Shown piece by piece: positions 33,545 through 42,881 of a stretch of DNA of 55,206 bases; position 1 is the stretch's first letter, and every line of letters begins with the position of its first letter. Position numbers and translations under genes: made by a program. The notes under the pieces were generated by a model. That model made no database searches. It was not told the origin of the DNA and saw nothing but the letters and a program-made list of their open reading frames with translations. The DNA comes from Bizionia argentinensis JUB59. Lineage in GTDB: Bacteria > Bacteroidota > Bacteroidia > Flavobacteriales > Flavobacteriaceae. The DNA lies in the NCBI RefSeq assembly GCF_000224335.1, contig NZ_AFXZ01000016.1:1-55206 (forward strand), given 5' to 3'.

Positions 33545-34612
33545 CTATAACCACTTCTTGCGTTTAAAATAATAAATCATTCCAATAACAATGACACCCA
33601 TTACAGCCCATAAAATAAAATAACTGTATTTATAATGTAGTTCGGGTATATTATCGAAGTTCATTCCGTAAATACCGGCAATAAAAGTCAATGGGATAAA
33701 AATTGTAGACATAATGGTTAATACCTTCATGACCTCATTCATTTTATTGCTAATAGTGGTCATATACATGTCCATTAAACTCCAAATCATTTCACGGAAA
33801 ATATCAATACTATCTGAAAGTTGAATAATATGATCGTAAACATCACCGTAAAACTGAAGTGTTTTTTTATTAAATAATTCGCTGTCACTTTTTTGAATAC
33901 GACCAATAATTTCACGCAGTGGATAAATAGCTCGTCGGACCTTTAATAGCTCTTTTTTAAGGCTTAATACTTGTTGGCTTAAATCATCTTTAATTTCGCC
34001 ACTAAATAGTAGATCTTCCAAATCTTCCACTTTATTGCCCATGGTTTCACTAACAATATAATAGTGGTCTACTACCGCGTCCATTAAAGCATAAAGTAAA
34101 TAATCGGATCCCAGAGTACGAATCTGACCTTTGCCAGCGCGGAGGCGCTCTCGAACGAAATCAAACACATCACCTTCAGCTTCTTGGAAAGTGAGAACAT
34201 AATTTTTTCCTAATACAAAACTGACTTGCTCAATGGCTATATTTTCATCAGCATCATAATATAGCATTTTAAGAACCACAAAAATATAATCATCATATTC
34301 AACGATTTTTGGACGTTGAGAAATGTTTACAATATCCTCTAATACAAGGGGATGTAAGTTGTAGTGTTTTCCTATTTCTGCAATGGCAGCAATATGATTT
34401 AAGCCATTAATATTAATCCATGTAATGGAATCTGTGGATTTAAACTTAAAAGCATCATCAATATTTTGAAGTTCCTGCTCATTTATAAAATCAGAATTAT
34501 AATCAAAGCATTCTATAAAAAGCTTTTGTTCATCTTTATTACCAGTATATGTTAATGTACCTGGAGATTTGCCAATATGCTTCTTATATTTTGATGTTCT
34601 TTTTTTAGCCAT
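33545..34612 (-). CDS. corA: Magnesium/cobalt transporter CorA
   Basis: A 355-residue pentameric Mg2+ channel. A large soluble N-terminal domain (to about residue 290) is followed by two transmembrane helices joined by the selectivity loop GIYGMNFDNIPE, with the essential GMN motif, and a basic end KRKKWL. The length is normal. It lies 33 bases downstream of the MscS-type gene on the same strand, so the two may be co-transcribed. Confidence 0.96.
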   Translation of the reverse strand: MAKKRTSKYKKHIGKSPGTLTYTGNKDEQKLFIECFDYNSDFINEQELQNIDDAFKFKSTDSITWININGLNHIAAIAEIGKHYNLHPLVLEDIVNISQRPKIVEYDDYIFVVLKMLYYDADENIAIEQVSFVLGKNYVLTFQEAEGDVFDFVRERLRAGKGQIRTLGSDYLLYALMDAVVDHYYIVSETMGNKVEDLEDLLFSGEIKDDLSQQVLSLKKELLKVRRAIYPLREIIGRIQKSDSELFNKKTLQFYGDVYDHIIQLSDSIDIFREMIWSLMDMYMTTISNKMNEVMKVLTIMSTIFIPLTFIAGIYGMNFDNIPELHYKYSYFILWAVMGVIVIGMIYYFKRKKWL

Positions 34613-34645
34613 AATGTTGAAATTTACAACAATTATTCGGAAAAT

Positions 34646-35191
34646 TTACACGGCATCTGTACCATCATCTTGGGGGAAAAGCATGGCATCCTTTTTCAGT
34701 AAAGTTACAGGTTTTTGAAGAATTAAATTATTAGGATAAGTTACCAAATCGCCATTATCCATACGTAAATGCAATTGGAAAGCGGCAATATCTTCAATAA
34801 TAGCTTCTATAGGGAAGTCTTTATCGTGAATCATAATTTTATCACCCACCTTATATGGGAAATTAAAAAACATAATAATTCCCGATGTAATATTGCTCAA
34901 AATGGACCAAATGGCGAAAAGAGCAATTCCAATTACTGCAAAAACGGAAGAGAAAACTAGTGCTAAATCTTTAAATTGTGCCCCGAAAATAATGGTTTCA
35001 ACCAACATCCATATTAGGACAAGCGTTACCGTAGCATAGCGTGAAATTAAATGAATACGCGCATCGTTAATTCCCGCTTTATGACCAATTTTTCTAATTA
35101 ATGTTTTGGCAATTAAACGAATAATTAATAAAACAACAAGCAAAATAAAACTTGCGAAAAGTTCAGATTTATAGGTGGTAAAAAACAGCAT
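34646..35191 (-). CDS. Small MscS-type mechanosensitive channel
   Basis: A 181-residue membrane protein. Three hydrophobic helices (about 9-30, 52-70, 75-105) precede an MscS beta domain: LSNITSGIIMFFNFPYKVGDKIMI, IEDIAAFQLHLRMDNGDLVTYPNNLILQKPV. It is much shorter than E. coli MscS (286 residues) and lacks most of the C-terminal cage domain. It probably releases solutes at hypo-osmotic shock. TATATTTG at 35219-35212 is its likely -7 box. Confidence 0.88.
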   Translation of the reverse strand: MLFFTTYKSELFASFILLVVLLIIRLIAKTLIRKIGHKAGINDARIHLISRYATVTLVLIWMLVETIIFGAQFKDLALVFSSVFAVIGIALFAIWSILSNITSGIIMFFNFPYKVGDKIMIHDKDFPIEAIIEDIAAFQLHLRMDNGDLVTYPNNLILQKPVTLLKKDAMLFPQDDGTDAV

Positions 35192-35258
35192 AAATAGTCA
35201 ATATTTTGGTGCAAATATAGAATAGAAAGTCTACAAAAGGCTCCGTTTTGTATTATAT

Positions 35259-35849
35259 TTATGATGAAATAAATTGTTGTAAAGCCTGATAAACTAAATG
35301 CGTAGGCAATCCAACTACATTAAAATAGGAACCCTCAATTTTAGTAATTCCAATTTGCCCAATCCATTCTTGAATGCCATAAGCACCAGCCTTATCAAAA
35401 GGTTTGCAGGTGTTTATATAATAGTAAATTTCTTCATCGGTTAAAGTTTTAAAGGTCACTTTGGTTACATCGTGTATTGTTTTCTGCTTTTCAGTAGTCG
35501 TAAAACAAACCGAAGTAATTACGTCGTGAGTAGTGTTACTCAAAGATTTAATCATATTAAAAGCATCCTCGGCATTTTCTGGTTTCCCTAATGCTTTTTT
35601 ATTGTGCCAAACAATGGTATCACTGGTGATAAGAATATCACTTGGTTGCAATTCTTCTTTAAACGGTAACGATTTTAATTGTGCTAAATAATCGCTGATT
35701 TCAAAATGACTTAATTGATCGGAATATTCTTCTATTACTGGCTTTAGAATGATTTCAAAATCTAAACCCAATTCCTTGAAAAACTGTTGCCTTCTTGGTG
35801 AACCTGAAGCTAAAATTAATCGAAAGTTTTTTAATTGATCGTTAATCAT
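35259..35849 (-). CDS. Maf-like nucleoside triphosphate pyrophosphatase
   Basis: A 196-residue cytoplasmic Maf family enzyme that hydrolyses non-canonical or excess nucleotides (dTTP/UTP/m7GTP class). LILASGSPRRQQFFKELGL at the N-terminus, SDTIVWHNKKALGKP and the KAGAYGIQEWIG segment are all diagnostic. It lies 9 bases after the UbiA-family gene. Confidence 0.95.
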   Translation of the reverse strand: MINDQLKNFRLILASGSPRRQQFFKELGLDFEIILKPVIEEYSDQLSHFEISDYLAQLKSLPFKEELQPSDILITSDTIVWHNKKALGKPENAEDAFNMIKSLSNTTHDVITSVCFTTTEKQKTIHDVTKVTFKTLTDEEIYYYINTCKPFDKAGAYGIQEWIGQIGITKIEGSYFNVVGLPTHLVYQALQQFISS

Positions 35850-35858
35850 TTTTGCATT

Positions 35859-36767
35859 TTAAATTAATTGATAAAGTGCCATAGATAGCATCCCAAAAAG
35901 CATGATTAATTTTAACAATTTACTAATGCTACGATAATTTGCTTTCGATTTTGCTTGAAAAACCCGGATTAATACCAAAATTAAAGGGCCAATCACAAAA
36001 AGTAAAAAGTAACCCACAACAAACAAGTTTTTATACATATTACTTGTTATGTAGTAAATTAGTGCAAAAATCGGTAAAAAAGTTAAAAAGAAGATCACAT
36101 GATTTGAGCGTTCGCGGCCTAGAACAATTGGTAGCGTTTTGATACCAGACTTGTAATCACCGTCAATATCTTCCATGTCTTTAACAAGCTCGCGTATAAG
36201 ATTAATGAGAAAAGCGAAAATAGCGTATGCCAAAATCACTTCGAAATAAAATAATTGAAGGTCTTGATTTTTAATAGTTATGGCTGGTATTAACTCAAAT
36301 AATCCAACAATAATAACGCTTAAAGCTACTAATATAGAGATGACTATATTTCCTACAACTGGTATTTGTTTTAAATACGTTGCGTAGAGATAAAGTAAGC
36401 CAGAAGTTAATACAAATATGGCAAAGAGACCACTACGATCTACCATATTAGACACATAAAACCCTAATAAAACACCAACGACATTAAAACCTATAAATAA
36501 ATTATAAGCTGTTTTTTCGGAGATTCTTTTCCCAACAATGCGCTGTTTGGGTTTATTAATTGCATCAGTTTCTTGATCGTAAATATCATTAATAATGTAT
36601 CCTGCAGCTGCGATGCAAACCGTTGCTAATATTAATATAGAAAAACCAAATCCATTTAGCGTAATTATAGCGCCAAATGGTTCTAATAAGGCATATTTAA
36701 CTAGCAATTGTACCAAGACAATCATGAATAAGTTTTTCCAACGAATTAATGAGAATATGCTTTGCAT
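35859..36767 (-). CDS. UbiA-family prenyltransferase (geranylgeranylglycerol-phosphate synthase-like)
   Basis: A 302-residue integral membrane prenyltransferase with eight or nine helices. The two aspartate-rich motifs are NDIYDQETDAINKPKQR (about residues 60-76) and DMEDIDGDYKSG. In this phylum such proteins are usually annotated as geranylgeranylglycerol-phosphate geranylgeranyltransferase-like; the actual acceptor is not known. It lies 49 bases downstream of the KdsC-like gene and 9 bases upstream of maf. Confidence 0.9.
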   Translation of the reverse strand: MQSIFSLIRWKNLFMIVLVQLLVKYALLEPFGAIITLNGFGFSILILATVCIAAAGYIINDIYDQETDAINKPKQRIVGKRISEKTAYNLFIGFNVVGVLLGFYVSNMVDRSGLFAIFVLTSGLLYLYATYLKQIPVVGNIVISILVALSVIIVGLFELIPAITIKNQDLQLFYFEVILAYAIFAFLINLIRELVKDMEDIDGDYKSGIKTLPIVLGRERSNHVIFFLTFLPIFALIYYITSNMYKNLFVVGYFLLFVIGPLILVLIRVFQAKSKANYRSISKLLKLIMLFGMLSMALYQLI

Positions 36768-36816
36768 AGATAATAGAGAGTAGGTTTAGTTATTTGCTTG
36801 AAGGCGATTCTTTAAA

Positions 36817-37347
36817 TTAATCATATTGTGCATTAAAATTACCTTGCCAATTGTCTTGAACTTTTAATACTTGTTCAATTACATCACGCACAGCGCCTTC
36901 GCCGCCATTTTTATGTGAAATATACTGGGAAATCACCTTAATTTCGGGAGCTGCATCTTGCGGACAACATGGCAAACCAACCATTTTCATAACTGGGTAA
37001 TCAGGAATATCATCGCCCATATATAAAACGTTTTCAAGTTTAATGCTTTTTTGAGTGAGATAGACATTCAGTTGTTCAATTTTATTATGCGATTTCAGGA
37101 AAATATCCTTTATACCTAAACCCTGTAAACGTGAACGAACGCCTTCATTAGAGCCGCCAGAAATAATACAAACATTATAACCTTTATCCACTGCGGTTTT
37201 TAGAGCATAACCATCTTTAATATTCATTCTACGAAGCATTTCACCCGAGGTTAAAACGGTCACGCTTCCATCAGTCAAAACACCATCTACATCAAAAATA
37301 AAAGTAGTAATATGCTCTAGATATTCTTTATAGCTTTTCTTTTCCAT
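36817..37347 (-). CDS. HAD phosphatase, KdsC-like
   Basis: A 176-residue HAD phosphatase of the KdsC type (3-deoxy-manno-octulosonate 8-phosphate phosphatase). The nucleophile motif is FDVDGVLTDGS (Asp19, Asp21), with SGGSNEGVRSR and GDDIPDYPVM as later motifs, and there is no cap domain, as in KdsC. It would support Kdo and hence lipopolysaccharide core synthesis, or a related nonulosonate. It is separated by 4 bases from the DUF2520 gene. Confidence 0.88.
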   Translation of the reverse strand: MEKKSYKEYLEHITTFIFDVDGVLTDGSVTVLTSGEMLRRMNIKDGYALKTAVDKGYNVCIISGGSNEGVRSRLQGLGIKDIFLKSHNKIEQLNVYLTQKSIKLENVLYMGDDIPDYPVMKMVGLPCCPQDAAPEIKVISQYISHKNGGEGAVRDVIEQVLKVQDNWQGNFNAQYD

Positions 37348-37351
37348 AATA

Positions 37352-38146
37352 TTAAGTATTAAGATTTGTATGTTTAAAAGGCTTGTTTGTAACGCCTTGT
37401 GTTTGCTTTATAGCGGATGTTAGTAATTTATAAATAGCTTGATGTTGTTCACTTTCCAGCAATTTTAAATGCTTTTTAATGGTTTTTTTATCGTTGCGTT
37501 TTGCGGGGCCTGTTTGAGCTAAATATGGCGAAATATTCTGAACTTTATTAGCCGTTTCTAATATAAGAGGTTTTAAAATATCAAATTCCACACCTTCCGC
37601 TTCAGTTATTTCATGTGCCACGCGATATAGTTGATTAGTAAAGTTATTGACAAATACAGCTGCTAAATGTAATGTCCGACGTTGGTCACTATTCACTTTA
37701 TACGTTTTACAACCAATACTTTCCCCTAATTTTTTTAATAGAGGTGCATCCTTTTTACCAATGGTTTCTAAACAAATTGGCACGGTTTCCATAGGTAAAG
37801 GGACATCTTTAGAAAACGTTTGTAACGGATAAAAGACACCACGTCTGTTTTTTTGGTCTATATCATAAACGCTAACGCTACCAGATGTGTGAACGACAAA
37901 CCGGTCTTCAAAGGGTAGTTTTTCAGAAATTTTTGCAATGGCATCATCACTTACCGCAATAATATAAACGTCTGCTGGTTTTAACAGTGATAAATCGTCA
38001 ATAGTTTCCACATCAGATTGATGCATGGCTAATTTTCGAATATCCCGATTATACCATTGCACAATAGAAATGGTTTCGGCTTGGCGAAACGCTTTATATA
38101 AATGAGTGGCAACATTTCCTGCGCCAATAATAATAACTGTAATCAT
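37352..38146 (-). CDS. Rossmann/DUF2520 domain oxidoreductase-like protein
   Basis: A 264-residue protein. The N-terminal NADP-binding domain (VIIIGAGNVATHLYKAF, GxGxxA) is followed by a helical DUF2520 domain (RRTLHLAAVFVNNFTNQLYRVAHEI, GPAKRNDKKTIKKHLKLL). The fold resembles pyrroline-5-carboxylate reductase and ketopantoate reductase types; the substrate is not established. It heads the minus-strand run DUF2520, KdsC-like, UbiA, Maf. Confidence 0.9.
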   Translation of the reverse strand: MITVIIIGAGNVATHLYKAFRQAETISIVQWYNRDIRKLAMHQSDVETIDDLSLLKPADVYIIAVSDDAIAKISEKLPFEDRFVVHTSGSVSVYDIDQKNRRGVFYPLQTFSKDVPLPMETVPICLETIGKKDAPLLKKLGESIGCKTYKVNSDQRRTLHLAAVFVNNFTNQLYRVAHEITEAEGVEFDILKPLILETANKVQNISPYLAQTGPAKRNDKKTIKKHLKLLESEQHQAIYKLLTSAIKQTQGVTNKPFKHTNLNT

Positions 38147-38165
38147 TAGGCTAAAATACGGATAA

Positions 38166-38753
38166 TTATAAAAAGACTTTGCGCCGTTTGAGGATTAGTT
38201 TTTCATCTTTTTCCAATTGCTTTATGGTTCTAATTACCGTTTCAACCCGTAAACCTGTCATATCCGATATTTGTTGACGTGTGAACTTAACTTCATAAAG
38301 TTCCGTGGTATTCGTTGCTTCTTTAAAATGATTTAATAGCGTTAAAATTCGGTGTTCGGGTGGATGAATAGAAAGTTCTTGAATAATTTTAGCTTTATAA
38401 ATCATCCGTTTGCAAAGAATTTTTGTTAGTGCCAAATGTAACTTCGGATGGTTTGCTAATAATTCAAAAAACGATTCTTTTGCTAAAATATAAATTTCAC
38501 AATCGGTAATGCATTGCGAACAGGCAGGGTAGTGAGAATCTTGGAATAAAGGCGGTTCGCCAAAAGATTTTCCCGCTTCAAAAAAACCTTGAATAAATGC
38601 TTTTCCGTCTACCGAATGATTAAACATTTTTAGTTTACCCATTTTAATTTGAAAATAAAACTGTGCGAGCTCATTTTCTCTAAAAACCACTTCACCTTTG
38701 GAATACGTTTTTAAAGTCGCATTATACTTTTCTAAAATAGCTATTGGTATCAT
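38166..38753 (-). CDS. Crp/Fnr family transcriptional regulator
   Basis: A 195-residue regulator: cyclic-nucleotide-binding-like beta barrel (about 20-115) and a winged helix with FTRQQISDMTGLRVETVIRTIKQL. Three cysteines lie close together (HYPACSQCITDCEIY), not in the usual FNR N-terminal place. A longer frame starts at ATG 38783, but that codon overlaps the -7 box TATCTTTG (38788-38781), so I use the next ATG, 38753. It is divergent from a membrane protein and truncated haemoglobin pair that it may control. Confidence 0.88.
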   Translation of the reverse strand: MIPIAILEKYNATLKTYSKGEVVFRENELAQFYFQIKMGKLKMFNHSVDGKAFIQGFFEAGKSFGEPPLFQDSHYPACSQCITDCEIYILAKESFFELLANHPKLHLALTKILCKRMIYKAKIIQELSIHPPEHRILTLLNHFKEATNTTELYEVKFTRQQISDMTGLRVETVIRTIKQLEKDEKLILKRRKVFL

Positions 38754-38780
38754 GGTGATATGATTTGAATCATAAAGAAA

Positions 38781-38788
38781 CAAAGATA
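38781..38788 (-). promoter_or_regulatory. -7 box of the Crp/Fnr gene
   Basis: On the minus strand TATCTTTG, 28 bases before ATG 38753. Confidence 0.55.
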
Positions 38789-38824
38789 AGTTTTAGAACT
38801 TTGATAAAACTAAAAAATATAATT

Positions 38825-39121
38825 ATGAATTCCTTATATAAAGAAGCGGTAGATAGTTTTAACGAAAATTATATATTATATATTCCTTTAACTATTATTC
38901 TACAAAGTTGTATTGCCTCCATTGCGGCTATGTATATTTTAATAAACTTGGGTGTTGGACCAATTAGTTATTTTGAAATAACTTTGTGTGTTATTTTAGC
39001 TATGGGATACAATGGACTTATTTATGCGCAAATTAAGTCTAATATTGTGTTCCCTGTGCTACTAGCCAGTTTAATTATCAATATATTGCTGATTGCTATA
39101 AATGTTTATCAACTGTCTTAA
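38825..39121 (+). CDS. Small three-helix membrane protein
   Basis: A 98-residue protein, MNSLYKEAVDSFNENYILYIP, then three hydrophobic helices (about 18-40, 47-66, 72-95). A longer frame opens at 38765, within the Crp/Fnr promoter area; the ATG at 38825 gives a normal N-terminus. No family recognised. It is followed 8 bases later by the truncated haemoglobin gene and probably forms one unit with it. Confidence 0.72.
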   Translation: MNSLYKEAVDSFNENYILYIPLTIILQSCIASIAAMYILINLGVGPISYFEITLCVILAMGYNGLIYAQIKSNIVFPVLLASLIINILLIAINVYQLS

Positions 39122-39129
39122 AACATTAC

Positions 39130-39534
39130 ATGAAAAAAAATATAGAAACTCGAGACGATGTCTTTCTTTTAGTTAGCTCATTTTATGATAAAGTTCGCGC
39201 AGACGACTTTTTAGGGCCTTTCTTTAATCGCGTTATAACTGATTGGGAGGCACATATTGAACGCTTAACCATGTTTTGGGAAACGAGTCTATTTATGACT
39301 CGAAAACTGGAGAAAAAATATTATGGTAATCCCTTGGAAGTCCACGTTCAAGTAGATAAAGAAAACGATCATGCTATTACCGAACATCATTTTGGTGCTT
39401 GGTTAAATTTATGGTTTGAAACTATTGATGAACATTTTGAAGGCGAAATAGCAGATAAAGCCAAAAATCGTGCTCGAAAAATGGGTAGTTTTATGTATTT
39501 AAATATATTTCAAGCCAGACCCACAACTACTTAA
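39130..39534 (+). CDS. Group III truncated haemoglobin
   Basis: A 134-residue haem protein of the 2-on-2 globin group III. It has VSSFYDKVRADDFLGPFFN (helices A-C), WEAHIERLTMFWETSLFM (helix E region) and EHHFGAWLNLWFETIDEHF, with the proximal His in the conserved HH(F)xxWL motif. Such globins bind O2, NO or peroxide. With a divergent Crp/Fnr gene and an upstream membrane protein, a nitrosative or low-oxygen role is likely but inferred. Confidence 0.92.
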   Translation: MKKNIETRDDVFLLVSSFYDKVRADDFLGPFFNRVITDWEAHIERLTMFWETSLFMTRKLEKKYYGNPLEVHVQVDKENDHAITEHHFGAWLNLWFETIDEHFEGEIADKAKNRARKMGSFMYLNIFQARPTTT

Positions 39535-39621
39535 GATTTTTTTAATCACACTTATTTTAGTTCCATACGCAACATCTTAAAAGACTTGTTTTATTACTAC
39601 TGAATATAAAACAAAATGTCT

Positions 39622-39629
39622 TAAATTTG
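39622..39629 (+). promoter_or_regulatory. -7 box of the ccsBA gene
   Basis: TAAATTTG, 27 bases before ATG 39657. It overlaps an in-frame ATG at 39627, which is therefore unlikely to be the start. Confidence 0.6.
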
Positions 39630-39656
39630 CACGACCCAATTTTAGAGTTTCATATT

Positions 39657-42600
39657 ATGCAAAATAAATTCGCTAAATTTCTATTTTCAACTCGATTAAC
39701 GTCTATTTTATTTATTGTTTTTGCCGTAGCTATGGCTATAGGTACTTTCATGGATGCCGGACAAGAAACATCTCCAACGCCTTACACCCGTAATTTAATT
39801 TACAACACCTGGTGGTTTGAAGCCATTATGGTAGTTTTTGCTATAAACTTTATAGGTAATATAAAAAAATACCGCTTATTACGTTGGAACCAATGGGCGA
39901 CTTTAACATTACACTTGTCGTTTATAATAATTATCATAGGAGCCGGAATTACCAGATATATTGGTTTTGAAGGTATGATGTCTATTCGTGAAGGAGAAAC
40001 GGAAAATACGTTCTTAACCCAAAAAACCTACCTCACCGCTTATATTGATGGTGATTTTATGGTAGATGGAATGGCACAGCGAAAAATAATAGAGGAGGAA
40101 GTCGATTTTTCACCACGATTAACTAATAAATTCTCTTACAAAACAGATTATGATGGAAAAGATGTTTCCATTGAATTAGAAAATTTTGTAGGTAGTGCCG
40201 AATTAGATATAGTTCCCAATGAAACAGGGGAAGAGTATTTAAAAATAGTTGAATCTGGAGGCGGTGCACCTCATAATCACTTTTTAAAAGTTGGAGAAGT
40301 GCAGAGTTTACATAACGTTCTTTTCTCCTTGAATAAAGAAGTAGATGGTGCTGTAAATATTACATATAAAGATGGCGATTTAACCATTCAATCGCCCTAT
40401 GAAGGTGAATATATGACCATGGCAACTGGCAAGATAGGTTTATTAGTAAAAGATAGTTTACAGCCGTTAGTTTTGCGTTCACGTTATATTATTGGCAATA
40501 TGCAAATGGTGTTTCCAAAGCCAGTTGTGCGCGGTGATTTTGATATTGTGGAAAAATCGCAAATGCTAATAAGTGATGAAGATGGCGTAGTTTTAAAAGT
40601 AACAGCCGGAGATGAAACCAAACGCGTTAAACTGTTAGGTGGACAGGGTTTTAATAAACAATTTGAGCACCTGGAAATTGGCGGTTTGGATATTGCTTTT
40701 AAATACGGTTCTAAAATATTAGATTTACCTTTTAGCATAAAATTGAACGATTTTATTGCCGATAAATATCCGGGGACAGAAAAAAGTTATTCATCTTTTG
40801 CTAGTGAAGTAACCGTTATTGATAAAGAAGGTGAAGATTATGATTATCGTATTTTTATGAATAACATTTTGGATCATGGTGGCTATCGCTTTTTTCAAGC
40901 CAGTTTTGATCCCGATGAATTAGGAACACATTTATCCGTTAACCACGATATGCTCGGTACATGGGTAACTTACATTGGTTATATGTTATTATACTTGGGA
41001 TTAATGGCAATATTATTTGATAAAAATACACGTTTTGGCGATTTAGAAAGAAAATTGACAGCCATTAAAAAGAAGAAAGTAAATAGATTGAAATCCAAAG
41101 CGGCAAGCATTTTAATTTTGGCCTGTACATTAACTGGTTTTGCCCAAGGTCACGGTCCGGATGATGGTCATGGTCATAATGATGGTCGACCTACTAAAAC
41201 ACAAATTGATTCAGTTTTAAAAGCGAATATTACACCAAAAGCGCATGCTGAAAAATTTGGCCATTTAGTAATTCAGGATATTGGCGGTCGTATGATGCCC
41301 GTAAATACGTTTGCTTCAGAAATGCTTCGGAAGTTAAGTAAAAGCAACACTTACGAAGATTTTGATGCCAATCAAGTGTTTCTGTCTATTCAAGAAAGTC
41401 CTTTACTTTGGTATAATGTACCAATTATCTATTTGAAACCTCAAAAAGGGGATTCTATTCGTAGTTTAATTGGCGTTCCTAAAGATCAGAAATTTATTCC
41501 ATTAGTCGATTTCTTTACACCTACAGGAGATTACAAATTAGCACCTTATTTAGAAGAAGCTTACAAAGCTCAAATACCTAACGGTTTTCAGAAAGAATTT
41601 AAAGAAACTGATCAACGTGTTAATTTATTATACAACACCATTGATGGTTATGCACTGCGTATATTTCCAATTCCGGATGATTATAATAATAAATGGATTT
41701 CATCGGTAGAATTTAGACGAGACGATCATCGTGAAAATATTAAGGATACACTTTACGGAAATTTCATAAATAATGGTTTTAGTGCTTATTTAATGACCTT
41801 AAATAATGCGAAAAAATCAGGTGATTACTCTAAAGTTGATGAAATATTAGAGTCGTTTACCAAAACACAGAAAAAGTTTGGAGGTGATGTCATGCTTTCA
41901 GATAAAAAGGTTAATGCAGAGATTCTGTATAATCATTATGATATTTTTCAAAACTTATTTAGCTGGTATTTATATGCTGCTGCCTTAATGTTTATTGTTT
42001 TGATGGTTCAAATCTTCAATGAAACCAACAAAATCATTAATACATCAGTCAATATATTTAAAGTTATTATGCTCCTGCTGTTTGTAGTGCATACTTTAGG
42101 TTTAATAGCACGTTGGTATATTTCCGGTCATGCACCTTGGAGTGATGCTTATGAATCTATGATTTACGTAGCTTGGGCGACCATGTTTTTCGGATTAGCT
42201 TTTGGAAAACGAAGCGACTTAACCATTGCAGCAACTGGTTTTGTAACAGCAATGATATTAATGGTAGCACACTGGAACTGGATGGATCCAGCCATTGCTA
42301 ACCTACAACCTGTATTAGATAGTTATTGGTTAATGATTCACGTTTCAATAATCGTGGCGAGTTATGGGCCATTTACTTTGGGCATGATATTAGGGTTAGT
42401 TGTATTATTCTTAATGATTTTTACAACGAAAAACAATAAAGACAAAATGCTTATCAATATTAAGGAGCTAACCATTATTAATGAAATGTCCCTAACAGTT
42501 GGACTTGTTTTATTAACTATTGGAAACTTTTTAGGAGGTATGTGGGCCAATGAAAGTTGGGGTCGCTACTGGGGTTGGGATCCAAAGGAGACCTGGGCTT

Positions 42601-42869
42601 TAATTAGTATTATGGTTTATGCTTTTGTTATTCACATGCGATTAGTTCCTGGCTTACGTAGCCGTTTTGGATTTAATTTAGCGTCTATAATCGCTTTTTC
42701 AAGCATTATGATGACCTACTTTGGTGTTAACTTTTATTTGGCAGGACTGCACTCGTATGCCAGTGGAGATCAAATTGTAAGTGTTAAGTTTATTGTTATT
42801 GCATTTGCCATTGTGGGAATTATTGCATTCTTTGCTTATAGAAAGTATGCCAAGTATTATAAGAAATAA
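39657..42869 (+). CDS. ccsBA: Cytochrome c biogenesis protein CcsBA (ResB-CcsA fusion)
   Basis: A 1070-residue inner-membrane fusion for system II cytochrome c maturation. The N-terminal ResB/CcsB part (helices at about 15-40, 65-85, 425-450) has a long periplasmic loop. The C-terminal CcsA part (from about residue 760) carries the haem-handling WGRYWGWDPKETW motif at about 967-979 and conserved histidines (MIHVS, IHMRL). Between them lies a signal-like hydrophobic stretch followed by a His-rich run GHGPDDGHGHNDG (about 497-509), as if a separate exported protein had been joined. The start is set at 39657 because the upstream ATG overlaps the -7 box. Confidence 0.93.
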   Translation: MQNKFAKFLFSTRLTSILFIVFAVAMAIGTFMDAGQETSPTPYTRNLIYNTWWFEAIMVVFAINFIGNIKKYRLLRWNQWATLTLHLSFIIIIIGAGITRYIGFEGMMSIREGETENTFLTQKTYLTAYIDGDFMVDGMAQRKIIEEEVDFSPRLTNKFSYKTDYDGKDVSIELENFVGSAELDIVPNETGEEYLKIVESGGGAPHNHFLKVGEVQSLHNVLFSLNKEVDGAVNITYKDGDLTIQSPYEGEYMTMATGKIGLLVKDSLQPLVLRSRYIIGNMQMVFPKPVVRGDFDIVEKSQMLISDEDGVVLKVTAGDETKRVKLLGGQGFNKQFEHLEIGGLDIAFKYGSKILDLPFSIKLNDFIADKYPGTEKSYSSFASEVTVIDKEGEDYDYRIFMNNILDHGGYRFFQASFDPDELGTHLSVNHDMLGTWVTYIGYMLLYLGLMAILFDKNTRFGDLERKLTAIKKKKVNRLKSKAASILILACTLTGFAQGHGPDDGHGHNDGRPTKTQIDSVLKANITPKAHAEKFGHLVIQDIGGRMMPVNTFASEMLRKLSKSNTYEDFDANQVFLSIQESPLLWYNVPIIYLKPQKGDSIRSLIGVPKDQKFIPLVDFFTPTGDYKLAPYLEEAYKAQIPNGFQKEFKETDQRVNLLYNTIDGYALRIFPIPDDYNNKWISSVEFRRDDHRENIKDTLYGNFINNGFSAYLMTLNNAKKSGDYSKVDEILESFTKTQKKFGGDVMLSDKKVNAEILYNHYDIFQNLFSWYLYAAALMFIVLMVQIFNETNKIINTSVNIFKVIMLLLFVVHTLGLIARWYISGHAPWSDAYESMIYVAWATMFFGLAFGKRSDLTIAATGFVTAMILMVAHWNWMDPAIANLQPVLDSYWLMIHVSIIVASYGPFTLGMILGLVVLFLMIFTTKNNKDKMLINIKELTIINEMSLTVGLVLLTIGNFLGGMWANESWGRYWGWDPKETWALISIMVYAFVIHMRLVPGLRSRFGFNLASIIAFSSIMMTYFGVNFYLAGLHSYASGDQIVSVKFIVIAFAIVGIIAFFAYRKYAKYYKK

Positions 42870-42881
42870 AGGTCTTTAATT

